64,000 nt of DNA from Craspedostauros australis (GCA_026770025.1 JAMXDE010000059.1:62001-126000), one strand, 5' to 3'; positions 44,024-55,262 are shown, counted from the stretch's first letter. Notes: generated by a model not told the origin, from the sequence alone. Translations and numbers: made by a program.

Positions 44024-44148
44024 GTGTCAAGCAGCTCTTCGTCCGTTCGCAATGCCACGATGCGCCCTTGTCGGCAGTGATGAATGTGGATTTCCGTTCT
44101 CAATCCTGTACTATTATCTAGTTGAACCAATTGAGTCGTATTGCCCAT
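44024..44148 (-). pseudogene. detached 5' segment of the phosphodiesterase gene
   Basis: On the minus strand an ATG at 44148 (MGNTTQLVQLDNSTG) opens a frame through GRIVALRTDEELLDT. It reaches the copia junction in a codon phase that matches the frame resuming at 35552 (HQDGNKLHSLDLRTG). So this is the sequence that adjoined the PDE region before the insertion. Whether the true start is here or in an earlier exon is unknown; the frame is closed by TGA about 18 bp further upstream. Confidence 0.5.
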
Positions 44149-44458
44149 CAACGCTGCTCGTCATTGGCAGGGCCAAAACGCCCGGCGGAAGCTGGAGGGC
44201 CTTGACTCAGGGCAATCTCTGGAGATGGCTGAGATCTACGAGCTGTGCGACGACCGCTCTCATGTTGGTCCATTGGAGAAACAAGTGGAGAAACAAGTGG
44301 AGTAGCAGCTCGAACTCTGGAGAGAGTCCAAGTACTGCTCTCTTTGTCTCTCTCTCTTTCGAAGTTGTTGCGCAAACCCGCAAATGCGTAATTTTCGAAG
44401 CGGAAACAGCTCTTCTCAACGCATTGGGGCTCTGTCTGCGCGTATTCCTGCAAATACA
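44149..44458. other. spacer between PDE and AAA genes
   Basis: This 310-bp stretch carries the AAA gene 3' end and possibly the PDE promoter. CTCTCTTTGTCTCTCTCTCTTTCG polypyrimidine-like tract near 44336-44361. No gene recognised. Confidence 0.4.
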
Positions 44459-47400
44459 CTAGCCTTGCTCTGGGTGGTCGTCGTCGTCCTGATACGAATC
44501 GCTGGTCAGAATGGAGACATCGTCGTCGGTGAGGCCTTCCTGACTGCTCGCAGCACCAGCTGCTGCAAGATCCTCCAAGCTTGCGGGGCTTGCCTGGCTT
44601 GTCTTGGAACTGCTATGCAGCCTGCTGCCGCTCCCTCGGCTTCCCGCGACGGACGAGTATGGCTTGGAGGAAGCCGTGCCCTGCGCCCGCCGGAACGTTG
44701 ACGGGTTGCTCAGCGATACGGCGGCGTTTTGCAGTGGGAGCAACGAGACGATTGCACTTTGTTGTGGGTGATCCTGTGCTTGGCGTCGGCGTTGGTCCTG
44801 CTGCTTCGTTCTCTTGTCTTGATGCGGTGACGCTTCTTTGTTCTTTGCTATGATGCTCTTGTCAATATACTTTCCGCGCCGACTCTCCAAATGATCCAAC
44901 TTCGCCTTGCCGCCCCAATTCGAGTACAATTCGTACGCGCGGGTGAAGTAACGGACGCTGGCGGTTTCGTTCACGCGCCGCTTGGTGGACAGCAAGTAAT
45001 CGCCGGCCAGCTCATGGCATAGTGCGGCTTCATGGATGTGTTCTGTCCTCAACGACAGCGCGATTGCTGTGTCGTATGCCTCTTTGACGCGGTCTTCGTC
45101 GTTATTCTTCCTGCAGTTGACGGACATTTCTTCAGCCTCCAAGATGAGCCCACGGTGCAGGCAGTTGGATCCGTTGCGGATCGCCATGCGCTTGAGCTCA
45201 GTCCTGTGCTGTTTGAGCCTTGTCAGGTACTTCTTCTGCTTCGTCTGGCGATACTTTCCTGCCGCCATGATCCCTCCAGCAAATTCGGAAGATGTCACCA
45301 TCGTGTAGACTTCGTCCGGACCAACCTTTGCCAACATCCACGAAAACTTCTCGACAAGGTCGTACTTGAAGAAGTACGCGGCGATGATCATCCGCGCCCA
45401 TGACCCTCCGATGACTGCGTACCGTTCCGTGGTGTTGATATCGATGTTAGAAAACTCTTCATACTCGTCCCAATCCAACGGTAGATCTCCCGTGAACTGC
45501 TTCAGCATCATCACGAACATGTCCGGGAAGCGACCCAACGTGTCCACCTTGAAGAGTTGCTTGTGGTTGATGATGTCGTCGCCGGTCTTGAGCAAAGGAG
45601 CGATTTCCTTGTTGTCGATGAAGGATGTTGCCAACGACGCGAACCAGCAGAGGATGGCGACCTCAAATTCGCCGGCCTCCAAGGCTGATGTGTACGCATC
45701 CTTCAGCTGGGCGAGGCAGTGCTCGATGGGGCAACACCAAATCTCGACGAAGAACACGTTGAAGAAATTCATCCAACCGTAGAGGCTGGGATCCTTGAAC
45801 TGTGTCCAAACTCCACGCGAAAGACGAACGTATCGCATGGCAATCTGCTGTTCTCCACGGAAGGCAGATATCATCCCAAGTCCGGCCAGACCGATGGTGG
45901 TATCGGCGCAAATTCCATGTCGGATGGACAGCCGGACGATCTTGGTGCTGGCAATGATCATGCTCAGGATGTTCTTGGTCTTGAAGGAGCGGGTGACGAC
46001 TTGCGACAGGAATCGCATTCCCTGCAGCATCTTGGCATTGGTGTTAATTGGGAGACCGAGCAGGTCGTTGTCCGGATGGGTCTGGAAGTACCGCGACAAG
46101 GCTAGGAGACCCACTCCAGCGTGGACGGCAAACCATCGCTTGGGGTAGACGCCTGACAAGCGCGCCCCCTGCTTGCTTAGCTTCATGGCATCGACGTCAC
46201 GCTGCTCGGCGCCCATGGCGGATGCCATGGAGTGGTACGACTGCAGCTTGTGATCGACGCACCGCGCGCGATCAAAGAGTCTTTCGCACAGCTTGTACCC
46301 CACGTCGTAATTGCCCAGGGCGAGCTCTGCGTCGATCCTGGCTTGGTGCAATGCGAGAGTCAAATCGTAGTCGTCCTCCCACATGCGGTCGGACCCGCTG
46401 CGGCCTTTCCAGTGCCCGGCAAAAGCCGTGTTGGCGAGATCGAGATACTCGGATGCTGACCTGACAGCGGCCAAGCTCAGAGCCTTCCTGCCAACGTCAA
46501 GGTTCATCGTCGTCATGAATGTGTAGTCGCTGGATGGGATGCTATTGAGGTGGTCAGCTGCGACGAAGAGCAGGCCGTGATCTTCCAGACACCCCAGCTT
46601 TTCCTTCTCTTGGCAGTACCTCCACAGGGTTCTGCCGATGCGGTATTTGAGCTTCTGCCGGTTGTTCGTGTTGCTGCCGTTGTGGTTGCTGGGGCGTCGA
46701 CCGTTGCGTGCCTTCCCCAACCGATCTGTGCGGCCGTCGAGTGAACCAGGCTCGTCGGACACCGTTAGGGGAATGAGGCTCTGCGCTGCCTGTTTGATGC
46801 GATCATGTGCGAATCGGTAGGTGATATCTCCGATCGTGTTTTGAAGCAGGCCTTCCAGCACAGCCTTCTCGAGAAGTGCTTCTAATTTGGGCGTGCGATT
46901 CGACATGGATCTGACGGACTTGCGTTTGTCATCCTTGTGCCAGCCTCCCGATGTTGATTCGTTGTGGTTGCTAGGACCGCGACCGCTGTCACCGAAGACG
47001 AGGCCATTTTGTTTGGCGTAGACAGGGTGCTGCGACTCGCAATCCACAACTGCTTGAAGCACCTCGAGGTCGAAGTTGCTGCGGATGTAGGAAGCCAGGG
47101 TCAGCACGGTCCTGATCTTGGGATTGAGCAACCGCAGCCGGCTAGCAATGACATCGACAATGTTGACGCCCATCTCGAACCTGTGCGCTTCATGGCCGAT
47201 CGATGCGCCCACGATGGATGAGTGGCCATTGAATTCATCGAATGTGGCAGGAGCCGGCCATTTGCATTCCCATTTCGATTGCTGAGGATTGAAGAAGAGG
47301 ACGTTGGCCCGGTGAAGGTCCTCCAGCAGCTGGATCGTGAAGAATGCATTTCCCTGCGTCTTCTTGTAAAGCTGCTGGGACACCTCTTGGATTCCTTGGC

Positions 47401-48730
47401 ATATGTGATTGTCATTCGTGGCGGCAGACTCATCTTGGCTGCTGTTGAGGATCTCAGCCACCCATGTCGTCATCTGGTGCTGAGTGAGGTTGACGAGATG
47501 GATGTTGCGATGGATGTCGCGTTCCTTCTTGCGAAAGCCATCCAGCAAGATCGCCACCGGCGCATCATGACTCAGCGGGATGACGTCGTTGGGGTCATCG
47601 CCATGCGGATTGGCCTCCTGCCGCACTGCTCCGATGAGGTAGAAGTACTTCAAGGCAGGATCTAGCAGCAGCGTGGACAGCAGGTCGATGGTGACCTGCG
47701 ACGCCCATTGAAGGTCATCCAAGAAGAGCACCAGCGGCCGCTGCTGGTTGGCAATCGCCTTGATGAAGGTGATGAACGTGTATTGCAGACGGTTCCAGGA
47801 GCTTTCTGCCGTGCCGTGTTGTCGTGACTGTCGCTGCTGGTGCGCGCGGTCGTAAGGTTCAGAAGACGACGAGGTCGAGAGTATCCCGGATGCACTCTCG
47901 TTCCCATGGTGAGAACTCCCAACGCTTTCGTCCACAAGAATGGATAGTGCGGGCACCATGGATGTGATTGCCTTGGCATCGTCACCCAATGCCTGCTGCA
48001 CAGACGTTCGCAATCGCTGCACCTCACTGAACGGTTCCGAGCGAAGTTGCGTCGCAAGGTGTTTCAGGGCCTGCGTGATGGCAGAGAACGGGTCACTTGC
48101 GCCGGTGCATTCGTCGTGCTTGCCTTCGATGAAATAGAACTTCTGTCCCAGGCGCCTGGGGGATACTGACGATGACAATGCCGGTGATGCACAAATGGAG
48201 GTTGGCAATCCCGATGCCAGATCGTCGACGCACTGCCTCACAAGGCACGATTTGCCAGTACCGCTTTGGCCCCAAATCATCACCATGGGGGTAGAGCCGC
48301 TGCTGTTGGGCATGTCCTCGAGGCAGCTGCTCTGCATGACATCTTGGAATGCCTCAACGATCTGCTTGCGCTCGTCCAGGCGTCCGAAGAACTTGAGCTT
48401 GGCAAAGTCGATAGAGGTCTTGTGGCCATGTCCAAGACCTTGACCCTGACTTTCCGTTGTCATACTGTTGGCAGATGCAACGGCGCTGCCTTTGTTGCTG
48501 TCGCTTTTGTGAACAGTCGGGTATTGCTCAACGGCGTTCATACCCGTGCTGACGCTGTCTGACTGCGCCGTCACTTGCTTGGTGGCGGTTGTCTTGCCGG
48601 CTGCCTCCACATCGCCACCTCTCGGGTTTGTGGACGACGAGCGTTGGTTGGGAGAACAAAGGTAACTGTCAAGATCGGTCGCCGTTGCCTCGGTTGTTGA
48701 TGGTGCTGTTGCGATGGTCAGAGTATCCAT
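44459..48730 (-). CDS. AAA_16-type signalling ATPase with helical repeat region
   Basis: A single-exon frame of 1,423 residues starts at ATG 48730. After ~110 low-complexity residues comes FAKLKFFGRLDERKQIVEAF, then Walker A WGQSGTGKSCLV near 153-161 and Walker B LVLFLDDLQWAS near 335. This is the STAND-like AAA_16 ATPase seen in predicted signalling ATPases that also occur fused to Ser/Thr kinases or cyclases. Further on, FAHDRIKQAAQSLI near residue 640-660 and the Ala/Leu-rich helical segments to ~1290 resemble the TPR-like half of such proteins. No kinase, GAF or cyclase domain is present. The C-terminus is Ser-rich and ends in an acidic DDDDHPEQG. It lies just upstream of, and on the same strand as, the PDE. 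Cellular function is unknown; regulation of a partner by nucleotide-dependent oligomerisation is inference. The frame stays open 87 codons further 5', but that part looks like UTR. Confidence 0.8.
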   Translation of the reverse strand: MDTLTIATAPSTTEATATDLDSYLCSPNQRSSSTNPRGGDVEAAGKTTATKQVTAQSDSVSTGMNAVEQYPTVHKSDSNKGSAVASANSMTTESQGQGLGHGHKTSIDFAKLKFFGRLDERKQIVEAFQDVMQSSCLEDMPNSSGSTPMVMIWGQSGTGKSCLVRQCVDDLASGLPTSICASPALSSSVSPRRLGQKFYFIEGKHDECTGASDPFSAITQALKHLATQLRSEPFSEVQRLRTSVQQALGDDAKAITSMVPALSILVDESVGSSHHGNESASGILSTSSSSEPYDRAHQQRQSRQHGTAESSWNRLQYTFITFIKAIANQQRPLVLFLDDLQWASQVTIDLLSTLLLDPALKYFYLIGAVRQEANPHGDDPNDVIPLSHDAPVAILLDGFRKKERDIHRNIHLVNLTQHQMTTWVAEILNSSQDESAATNDNHICQGIQEVSQQLYKKTQGNAFFTIQLLEDLHRANVLFFNPQQSKWECKWPAPATFDEFNGHSSIVGASIGHEAHRFEMGVNIVDVIASRLRLLNPKIRTVLTLASYIRSNFDLEVLQAVVDCESQHPVYAKQNGLVFGDSGRGPSNHNESTSGGWHKDDKRKSVRSMSNRTPKLEALLEKAVLEGLLQNTIGDITYRFAHDRIKQAAQSLIPLTVSDEPGSLDGRTDRLGKARNGRRPSNHNGSNTNNRQKLKYRIGRTLWRYCQEKEKLGCLEDHGLLFVAADHLNSIPSSDYTFMTTMNLDVGRKALSLAAVRSASEYLDLANTAFAGHWKGRSGSDRMWEDDYDLTLALHQARIDAELALGNYDVGYKLCERLFDRARCVDHKLQSYHSMASAMGAEQRDVDAMKLSKQGARLSGVYPKRWFAVHAGVGLLALSRYFQTHPDNDLLGLPINTNAKMLQGMRFLSQVVTRSFKTKNILSMIIASTKIVRLSIRHGICADTTIGLAGLGMISAFRGEQQIAMRYVRLSRGVWTQFKDPSLYGWMNFFNVFFVEIWCCPIEHCLAQLKDAYTSALEAGEFEVAILCWFASLATSFIDNKEIAPLLKTGDDIINHKQLFKVDTLGRFPDMFVMMLKQFTGDLPLDWDEYEEFSNIDINTTERYAVIGGSWARMIIAAYFFKYDLVEKFSWMLAKVGPDEVYTMVTSSEFAGGIMAAGKYRQTKQKKYLTRLKQHRTELKRMAIRNGSNCLHRGLILEAEEMSVNCRKNNDEDRVKEAYDTAIALSLRTEHIHEAALCHELAGDYLLSTKRRVNETASVRYFTRAYELYSNWGGKAKLDHLESRRGKYIDKSIIAKNKEASPHQDKRTKQQDQRRRQAQDHPQQSAIVSLLPLQNAAVSLSNPSTFRRAQGTASSKPYSSVAGSRGSGSRLHSSSKTSQASPASLEDLAAAGAASSQEGLTDDDVSILTSDSYQDDDDHPEQG

Positions 48731-51405
48731 CTTGGTCGATGTTGTTGTGGCAATGTGGAATTGCGAGTGGAAGCTGAGATGGAGAAGGAAGTGCGGATTC
48801 TGAGGTGCGGGTTGCGATCGGGTGTGTGTGCGTACTCGTACAATTGTGAGACGAAGTGCGGAAGCTGTAAAAAATGGTCGCGATGTGCGTGCTTCTGGGA
48901 GTGGTCGTATTGGGATGCCTTCTCGCAGCCCGGGCAGAGGACCGTGGTGGCGAGGAACCATGGCCACGCAGACGGGGACCACCACTTCCATGCGCCTTCA
49001 TCCTCGCCCTTCTGCATCCATCCCTACTGACAAAATCGGAGCTGTTGTTGTTGGCGCGAATGACATTTCTATTTTCCGTCTTGGTTGAAACAAAAATGCG
49101 GAGGCGGGCGCTCGCTTGTGGAAAACGTTGCACAGAGGGTGGCCGCGGCGGTGGCGATCTTTGTGGCGGTACCGCCTCTCTGCGTGTGTCTGTGTGTGTT
49201 GGCAAAAACATGGGAGCAGCGTCTTGGTGGTAGGCCTTGCAGCTCCCTCCTGTTGCCATTCCAGGGGTTCGTTCCGAACGTCAACTTGCGCCAAAGCGCA
49301 GAACGGCGGCCAGAACGAGAACGTTGGAGGTTAAAACTAAGGAGAGTAATCGGCGTCCGTGGACTATTGCACTGGAGGAGTTTTGAACCCCATTGCCCGC
49401 AACAGTAGAGAGGTCGAGACAGCGCGCGTTCACCAGAATGCCCTGCAGAAAGGGCATGGGAATTGATTTGTGAATACAGAATCGTGTGATGATAAGCGCA
49501 CTTCAGAGAAGGGTCACGAAATCCGTCTGTTGTCAATCCGAATAGTACGGAATTCCGTTCCATGACCGTCCACCAGGCCATGCTTGTCTTCCGTACGAAC
49601 CCATGTTTGCAACACATACGCAATGGTGGAGAAGGAGAGCGATGCTTGTCTTTCGTGGCCGGAGTACACGTTGATCGTGTGCTGGACTTGGCAGAAATGG
49701 TTGGCGATTCACCGGCCACCAAACAGAAACCTGATCCAACCCTTCTCGGGTGTGGTCTGCGCGTGAAGGGCCTTGCGAACACATCAACCTGTGGTCCCGC
49801 AAGTTCGCATTCGCGTACTCCGAACAGTTGATGGGTTGATCGTCGGCGGAGGTCACAACAGATAGATTGCGCCACAACGCGAATTACCTTGCTCGACGTT
49901 TTGATGGCTTTGGAGGCGAAGGGAAAACGGCGTTGTTTTGTAAATGCGACTTGGAAAGAATAGAAAGTGGGTCCATTGTTGCTATTTTCCAGATTTTCCT
50001 GCAGTTCGTTGGAATCAGCCATTTCGCAGGTTCTGCTGTAGCTTTCCTCGTGTATTTGCGACTTCCCTTCGACTCGGGACAACCAGTCCATCATCCATTG
50101 CGACTTCGTCCTTGGCTCGCATCCGCACTTCACGACGGTCCTCCCTGTAGCAACTAATAATACTCCAGCCTACCATACTGACAATGCAAGTTGCTTCTCT
50201 CTTCCTCCCCATGCATGCTGTGTACAGCTCTTTTTCTGTTGTTGTTGTACCATATAGACTATAATCCATAACCATGTGCTGCAGCTGCTTTCGTACTGCC
50301 TCGTTTATTCCACATAAGCCATTTAGTGTGAACGGATAACGTTGGCAGGTCTTGCCTTGCTATGTGGTTGCATACAATTGTGTATGCCAGTACATATACA
50401 ATGTACACACAGGAGACACGCGTGGCGGCATCAGCTGCCCTTGCAGTGACTCCTGCCTGGCATGCTGGGCGTGTGGTCACGCTGGAGGATGTTGGGTGCA
50501 GATGGTGCATGGTGCAGCTATACTGGATGCTCTGGAGAAACTGTGGCCTCCGTATGCGGCTTGCCATGTGTCACAGCTAGCAGCCACTCTGCTCTCCTTG
50601 GCTGGGTTCCTGGTAGGTGCTGACCAAGCTTACACAGGGTGGGTATGCATAGATCTTCGAGGAAGCTCTACAAAGGCTTAGCAATCGGTGTCCATGCCCT
50701 GTGGCATGATGCCACGCTTGCCTTCTTTGTGGAGCTTGTGATTTCGGCTTGATCACTATTGTAGTGCCACCTGCTACAGTTTGTGAGTCACTCTGGCTTG
50801 CCAGTGGAAGGGTTTCTGGCGCTCCGATGACCCAGTAGGGTTGGGACCGTGCTTTCTCCACTCCACCAACCATGCAGTCCATATCAGGCCGTCCCAGCCC
50901 GCTCCTTGCCGAGACTCCTTGATGGCATCGGTTGATATGCAGTTGCTGCCTTCTGGCGTAGTGTTGGCTTGCTTCAGGATGCAGAGAGGTTTGACAAGAT
51001 GCTCGGCCCAATCCCCACGGACCTTGATGGCCAGATGATGTGCCAGCCTTGTTCGATGCAGGAGTCCAAAACTACCTGGTATTATGCATGGTTGTTGTTC
51101 TTATGTCATACAAGCTGATTCTTCTTGTTCTTCCATGTGTTTGTCAACAACACAATCATGATTGCATACAAAGTGCTTCATGCCACTGTTGCTTCTCCTC
51201 TTCCTTGTCCTTGTCCTTGTCTTTACCTTTCAAGACCAGGATCATTCCTCCAGACCACCTTGGTTCATCCTGGGATACGTTCTCGGTTGGTGCAGCCAAC
51301 TGCAGTTTGTTTGCAGCAATTACAGTGACAAATAGATTGAACAGTGCTTGTTGTTGTTGCTATTCTAAAGCATCGTAGTTTCTTGCATGTGGTTATTGTT
51401 TATTC
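48731..51405. other. gene-free region, 2.7 kb
   Basis: No gene was recognised. The left part must hold the AAA gene promoter. A 354-codon open frame on the minus strand (49069-50133) lacks an ATG at its start and has Arg/Ser/Cys/His-rich, non-protein-like composition. The stretch 50300-51060 also shows no domain in any frame. Transposon debris is likely given the surroundings, but not shown. Confidence 0.4.
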
Positions 51406-53112
51406 CTACGGTTCCACCAGGGAATCCAACCAATCATCCATCTTGATAGAACGATATAGAAAACGAGGGTAACTTACTGTACGCCGAAGGGTGATCAATC
51501 CGTGGTAGTGCAGTAGGTTGATGAGTTTGATTGCAAGAGTGTGTCTTAGTCTTTAGAGCTGTACGAATCCAAATGAGACTTTCAATTGGATTGTGAGCAG
51601 GTGATGAGCAGCATCCATTAGAGCTGGATCTGCATCATCTCTATTAGTAGTGGTATAGTGGAGCGTTGAGTCTCCCACGTGCAATCATCGCGGTGCCGAT
51701 GTTGCCATTCGAGAGAGGAGACATCAATTTCGTGATGGTCGGAGAGAGAGTTTGTTGTTCACTCTCTTCCGATCAATTTGGGGGACTTTGTTCATCCAAC
51801 GGTTTGATCTGCTTGTCCATCCAGGACAGGTCATGTCACGCCCATAAGTGGCGTGGGATGGCATGATCGCCCAAACCCAAATTCAGCGGACATGCGACAT
51901 CGTCATAAGTAGAGCACGATTCGTGGGGAGAGACCCCGTGGGACCCCATCCCACCGACATCGAGTCACGCTTCAATCCCGCTCAAACATTCTGAGCAGTC
52001 GGGCATTTGACTAACTAGACTAAATCTTAACACGACTAATGGGAATACTAGTTTGAGCTAATACATCTCTTGGATGATCCCCACCGTTCGGGTGAGGTTA
52101 AACAGCTGATTCGTATGTTTCAGTTCCAATTGCGTGATTGCAGCAACCATGTACATTGCATACTGGTGCTTGTCCAAACAGTGCCACCATTTTTGCTTCA
52201 GGCACTTCCAGTTCTTGAACCTTTTTATGTACAGCTTCATGGCATGCACAAATCATGCCATTGCGTTGCATGCGATCCAAGCAGCAGTTAGGCTCACCTC
52301 TGTACCCTCAGTCCGCAACAACCTTCTTGGAAGAATCCAATGAATGTAGGAGCTTCTCTAAATAAATTCTGATGTCTGGCCACTCCCCACATGGATACGG
52401 TCCGTCCACCCACACAAGGTGCCCTTTTGCAATGGAAATGCAAGCTTTGTAGCCGAGACCCACAGCTTGGAATTTGTGGGAATACCAGCCTGGGTCATAC
52501 AATGTAGGCTCTATGATGGAGAAGTCCGTGCCATCTACGGATGCCATGTTTGATGCTCCTTGTGCACATTCCATTTTCCGATCTTCAAAGCATATCTGGG
52601 ATAGGATCAACACCTGGCAACATTGAAAAAGACAGAGATTGTGAGAGATACAGCATGTGGCTCATCAATTGCATTGTGTATGTTGCAGTCTGGCTGTTGA
52701 TGTACTAACGTCATGCCACTTACAAGTTCATGGCTGAGGAGTCCCAATGCACAAAGAAAAATCCTTGTCCACTTCCGTACAGTTTTCACATCCTTTCCCA
52801 TGCATCCAGCCACCACTCCCCATGTTGGATATTGTTTCAGAACATTAGAGTGCACAGCAGGTCCTCCATTGCTGCATTACAAGGCAGTAAGTCCTTCTCA
52901 TTCAGTCTGTCCCATGCCATTGCCACCACTTTTGTGTGTGTTCCGAGGTTGCTTTGGACGCATGTTTGCACACTATCTGATGGTGAAGTCTGGAGTCCAG
53001 GATCAATTGCTTGTCCCAGAAGCTCCATGCCCATGCATGCAATGGTTGTCTCTGTTGTCTCCAATGCCATTCCGATGTATCTTGGTATACCAACAGGATG
53101 GAGGACAAACAT
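51406..53112 (-). pseudogene. decayed PIF/Harbinger transposase, copy 1
   Basis: On the minus strand this copy parallels the intact transposase at 55263-56421. The 5' part reads DRLNEKDLLPCNAAMEDLLC-TLMF, then a one-base deletion shifts the frame into LKQYPTWGVVAGCMGKDVK (near 52845). After an intron (donor GTAAGT near 52725) come MASVDGTDFSIIEP, WYSHKFQAVGLGYK, GPYPCGEWPDI and KKVVAD, then further stops. The 3' part (KRFKNWKCLKQKWW, NQLFNLTRTVGIIQEM) is interrupted by a solo LTR (51444-52063) and resumes as DDWLDSLVEP with a stop at 51406-51408. Frameshifts, stops and the nested LTR show a dead copy. It belongs to the same family as, but is clearly diverged from, copy 2. Confidence 0.8.
51444..52063. 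mobile_element. solo LTR with TG...TA ends nested in Harbinger copy 1
   Basis: The 620-bp segment starts TGATAGAACG and ends GAGCTAATA, bordered on both sides by CATCT (51439-51443 and 52064-52068). Its first 90 bases resemble the LTR of copia element 2 (ACTTACT-ACGCCG...GGTGATCAATCC), and it shares that element's TG...TA termini. No internal region is present, so it is the product of LTR-LTR recombination. Removing it with one CATCT rejoins the transposase similarity exactly. Confidence 0.8.
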
Positions 53113-53439
53113 GTGACACCTACCAGTGAAACATCCATTTCAGCAACAGACAGAGTAAAACAAACAGGGCAAGCGCTGCTATTGTTGATTTGTTCTGAAC
53201 ACACAATAACATGCACAATTTAGTATGTTGTTTGGCTTGTTTCCCTTGGCTCTCCATGTCACTTTGAACTGGCACAAAACGACCTGCATACACAGACACA
53301 GAGGAGGATTGGACATGTTGTGTTTGATTGTGCCCGCGCAATTCTGTACGTGGGTTGCATGTCCGTGCAGTATTGCTGAAACAAACCGGGTATGGAGTCA
53401 TGGCACACAGGGTCAATCAATCATACCGAGTAGTCACAT

Positions 53440-53938
53440 GTGCAACATCAACAAGTACGGACAGACAGGCTAAATCGTAACAAACCAAAAAGACTGGTAC
53501 ACACAGACACGGACAAAGAGCAGGAGGACTGTGTCTGATGGTGTGCGATCAATGTTGTTGTTATCATGCGTGTCGTGTCTGTCATGCAGACCAATACGGT
53601 CGCAACAAACAGGGCTGATCGTACCGAGTTGTCAGACGCGCGGCATCAGCAAACAGACAGACGGGCTACATCACAACGAACCAAAAAGACTGGTACACAC
53701 GGACACGGACACGGAAACAAACGAAGATCAGGAGGACTGTGTCTGATGGTGTGCGATCGATGTTGCGCGAGCGATGGTTTTGTTTCGTGCGTGTCGTGTC
53801 TGTCGTGTAGACCAGTACCGTCGCAACAAACAGGGGTGATTGTACCGAGTTGTCAGGCACCCAACATCAGCAAGCACAGACCGCCTAAATCGTAACGAAC
53901 GAAAGAGACCGGTACACACAGACACAGACGAAGACCAG
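53440..53938. repeat. tandem array of ~200-220-bp units, left part
   Basis: Units recur at about 53491, 53687 and 53907 (GACTGGTACACACAGACAC type start), each with CAGGAGGACTGTGTCTGATGG, TCGTGTCTGTC, GTCGCAACAAACAGGG and CCGAGTTGTCAG blocks. The same array continues at 62088 on the other side of the Harbinger element in the same orientation, so the array is older than that insertion. Confidence 0.8.
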
Positions 53939-53943
53939 GGGGG

Positions 53944-55262
53944 CAGTTCAAAATGCAATAATTGGCTCTATTTCATAGCGTTTAAGTCATAAATTGCTTG
54001 TTTCCGCCTAGTTCTTATCCTCGACGGAAGAATATGGAATTTTTGTTCTTTTTTGGATAATTGGTGCTTTCCCCCCAAAATTCGCCCGAGTTGCTTTCGC
54101 TCTTCGTCATTGCTCCATTTCCCCACTTTACACTGTGTCGGTGTTTGCTGCGCGTGTTTTCGTCTCCGGTCCGCGCAAAACAAGGCTGCTGTCTTGGGCC
54201 AGCACAGAGCACACAAAACTCACAACCCCAACACTCTCCACAGAGATCGTTGCTCCACAGAGCACTTTGTTCCTGTTACAATCACAATCACAACAACAAC
54301 CACAACAGGTACACCAACATCACCACCGCAACAGTGTTTCGTCCATGGGTGGCTCCTGTATGCGATGCAACTGGAATTCATCTCTTCGAACAGTTCTTCC
54401 TGCACCAGCAATGATGTCCGGTGAATTAGTTGCTTGGTTGCCACTGTGCCACAGCAACAATGGAATGCTTGGCTGTAGTTCGTTGTATGCCTCAATTTGC
54501 GTTCGATACACGTTGTGTTCGCCCATCATGCAGATCGAACAAGGGGCTTCCTGTGGGTGGCTGCATTCCCTCCATGCACAAAACTGTCCATTTGCTTGCA
54601 CTCCTTGTCCTGGTTTCCGGATGACCAGGACCGCCATGGTAGGATTGCAACGGAGGTGATTCTGTCCACACCGTCTCTCTGGATTTTGGTGTCCTTCTTT
54701 TGTTGTTGTCAGGTGTGTTGGTACAGCCGTTCGTTCCTTCGTTGACATGTCAATGACTATCCTTGTTGTTGGGAATGAGGTTCATGTGCATGCTCGTATT
54801 GTCAGTTCTGTTGAGATCATCAACATACAGTGGGGCATTTTAGTGTCGACCTTCTAGGCAACGCAAAACACTCCGAAGCTGGTGGGGATGCCATGCTCCT
54901 TTTCGTACATCCGCATTATCTACATGCCACCCTCAAGCAAGGTGCATTGCAGTGAACAGCTAAACATGCATTGTGTTGTGGAACCATAACAGTGTTGTGT
55001 TGGCCATTCGTGCTACATGCTTGTTGTAGTCTTTTCTCTGGAGGTGCCTGTGTTGTTTTCCGTTTTCCTTCTCACGACATGGGTGCTCGCACATGCGTAC
55101 GCACTCTTCTGCAATTCACTGACAGCCACAACAAACTCCATTGCAGGTATCGCCATCAACGCAAATGACTAACAACAACGCAGCTACTTGTGCAACACCA
55201 GATGAACGATACGAGATTGAGGTGGGGACTATGTGATAACATTCTATTATGTGCCAGACGGC
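53944..55262. other. left subterminal region of the Harbinger element
   Basis: These 1.3 kb lie downstream of the transposase stop. Open frames of 142 codons (54320-54748, minus) and 174 codons (54135-54659, plus) overlap each other and match nothing recognised. They could be a third small gene or chance; I do not call one. Confidence 0.4.

Noticed and set aside
54135..54748. Possible third Harbinger gene
   Set aside because: Two overlapping opposite-strand frames of similar length, neither with a recognisable domain; cannot be chosen on sequence alone.
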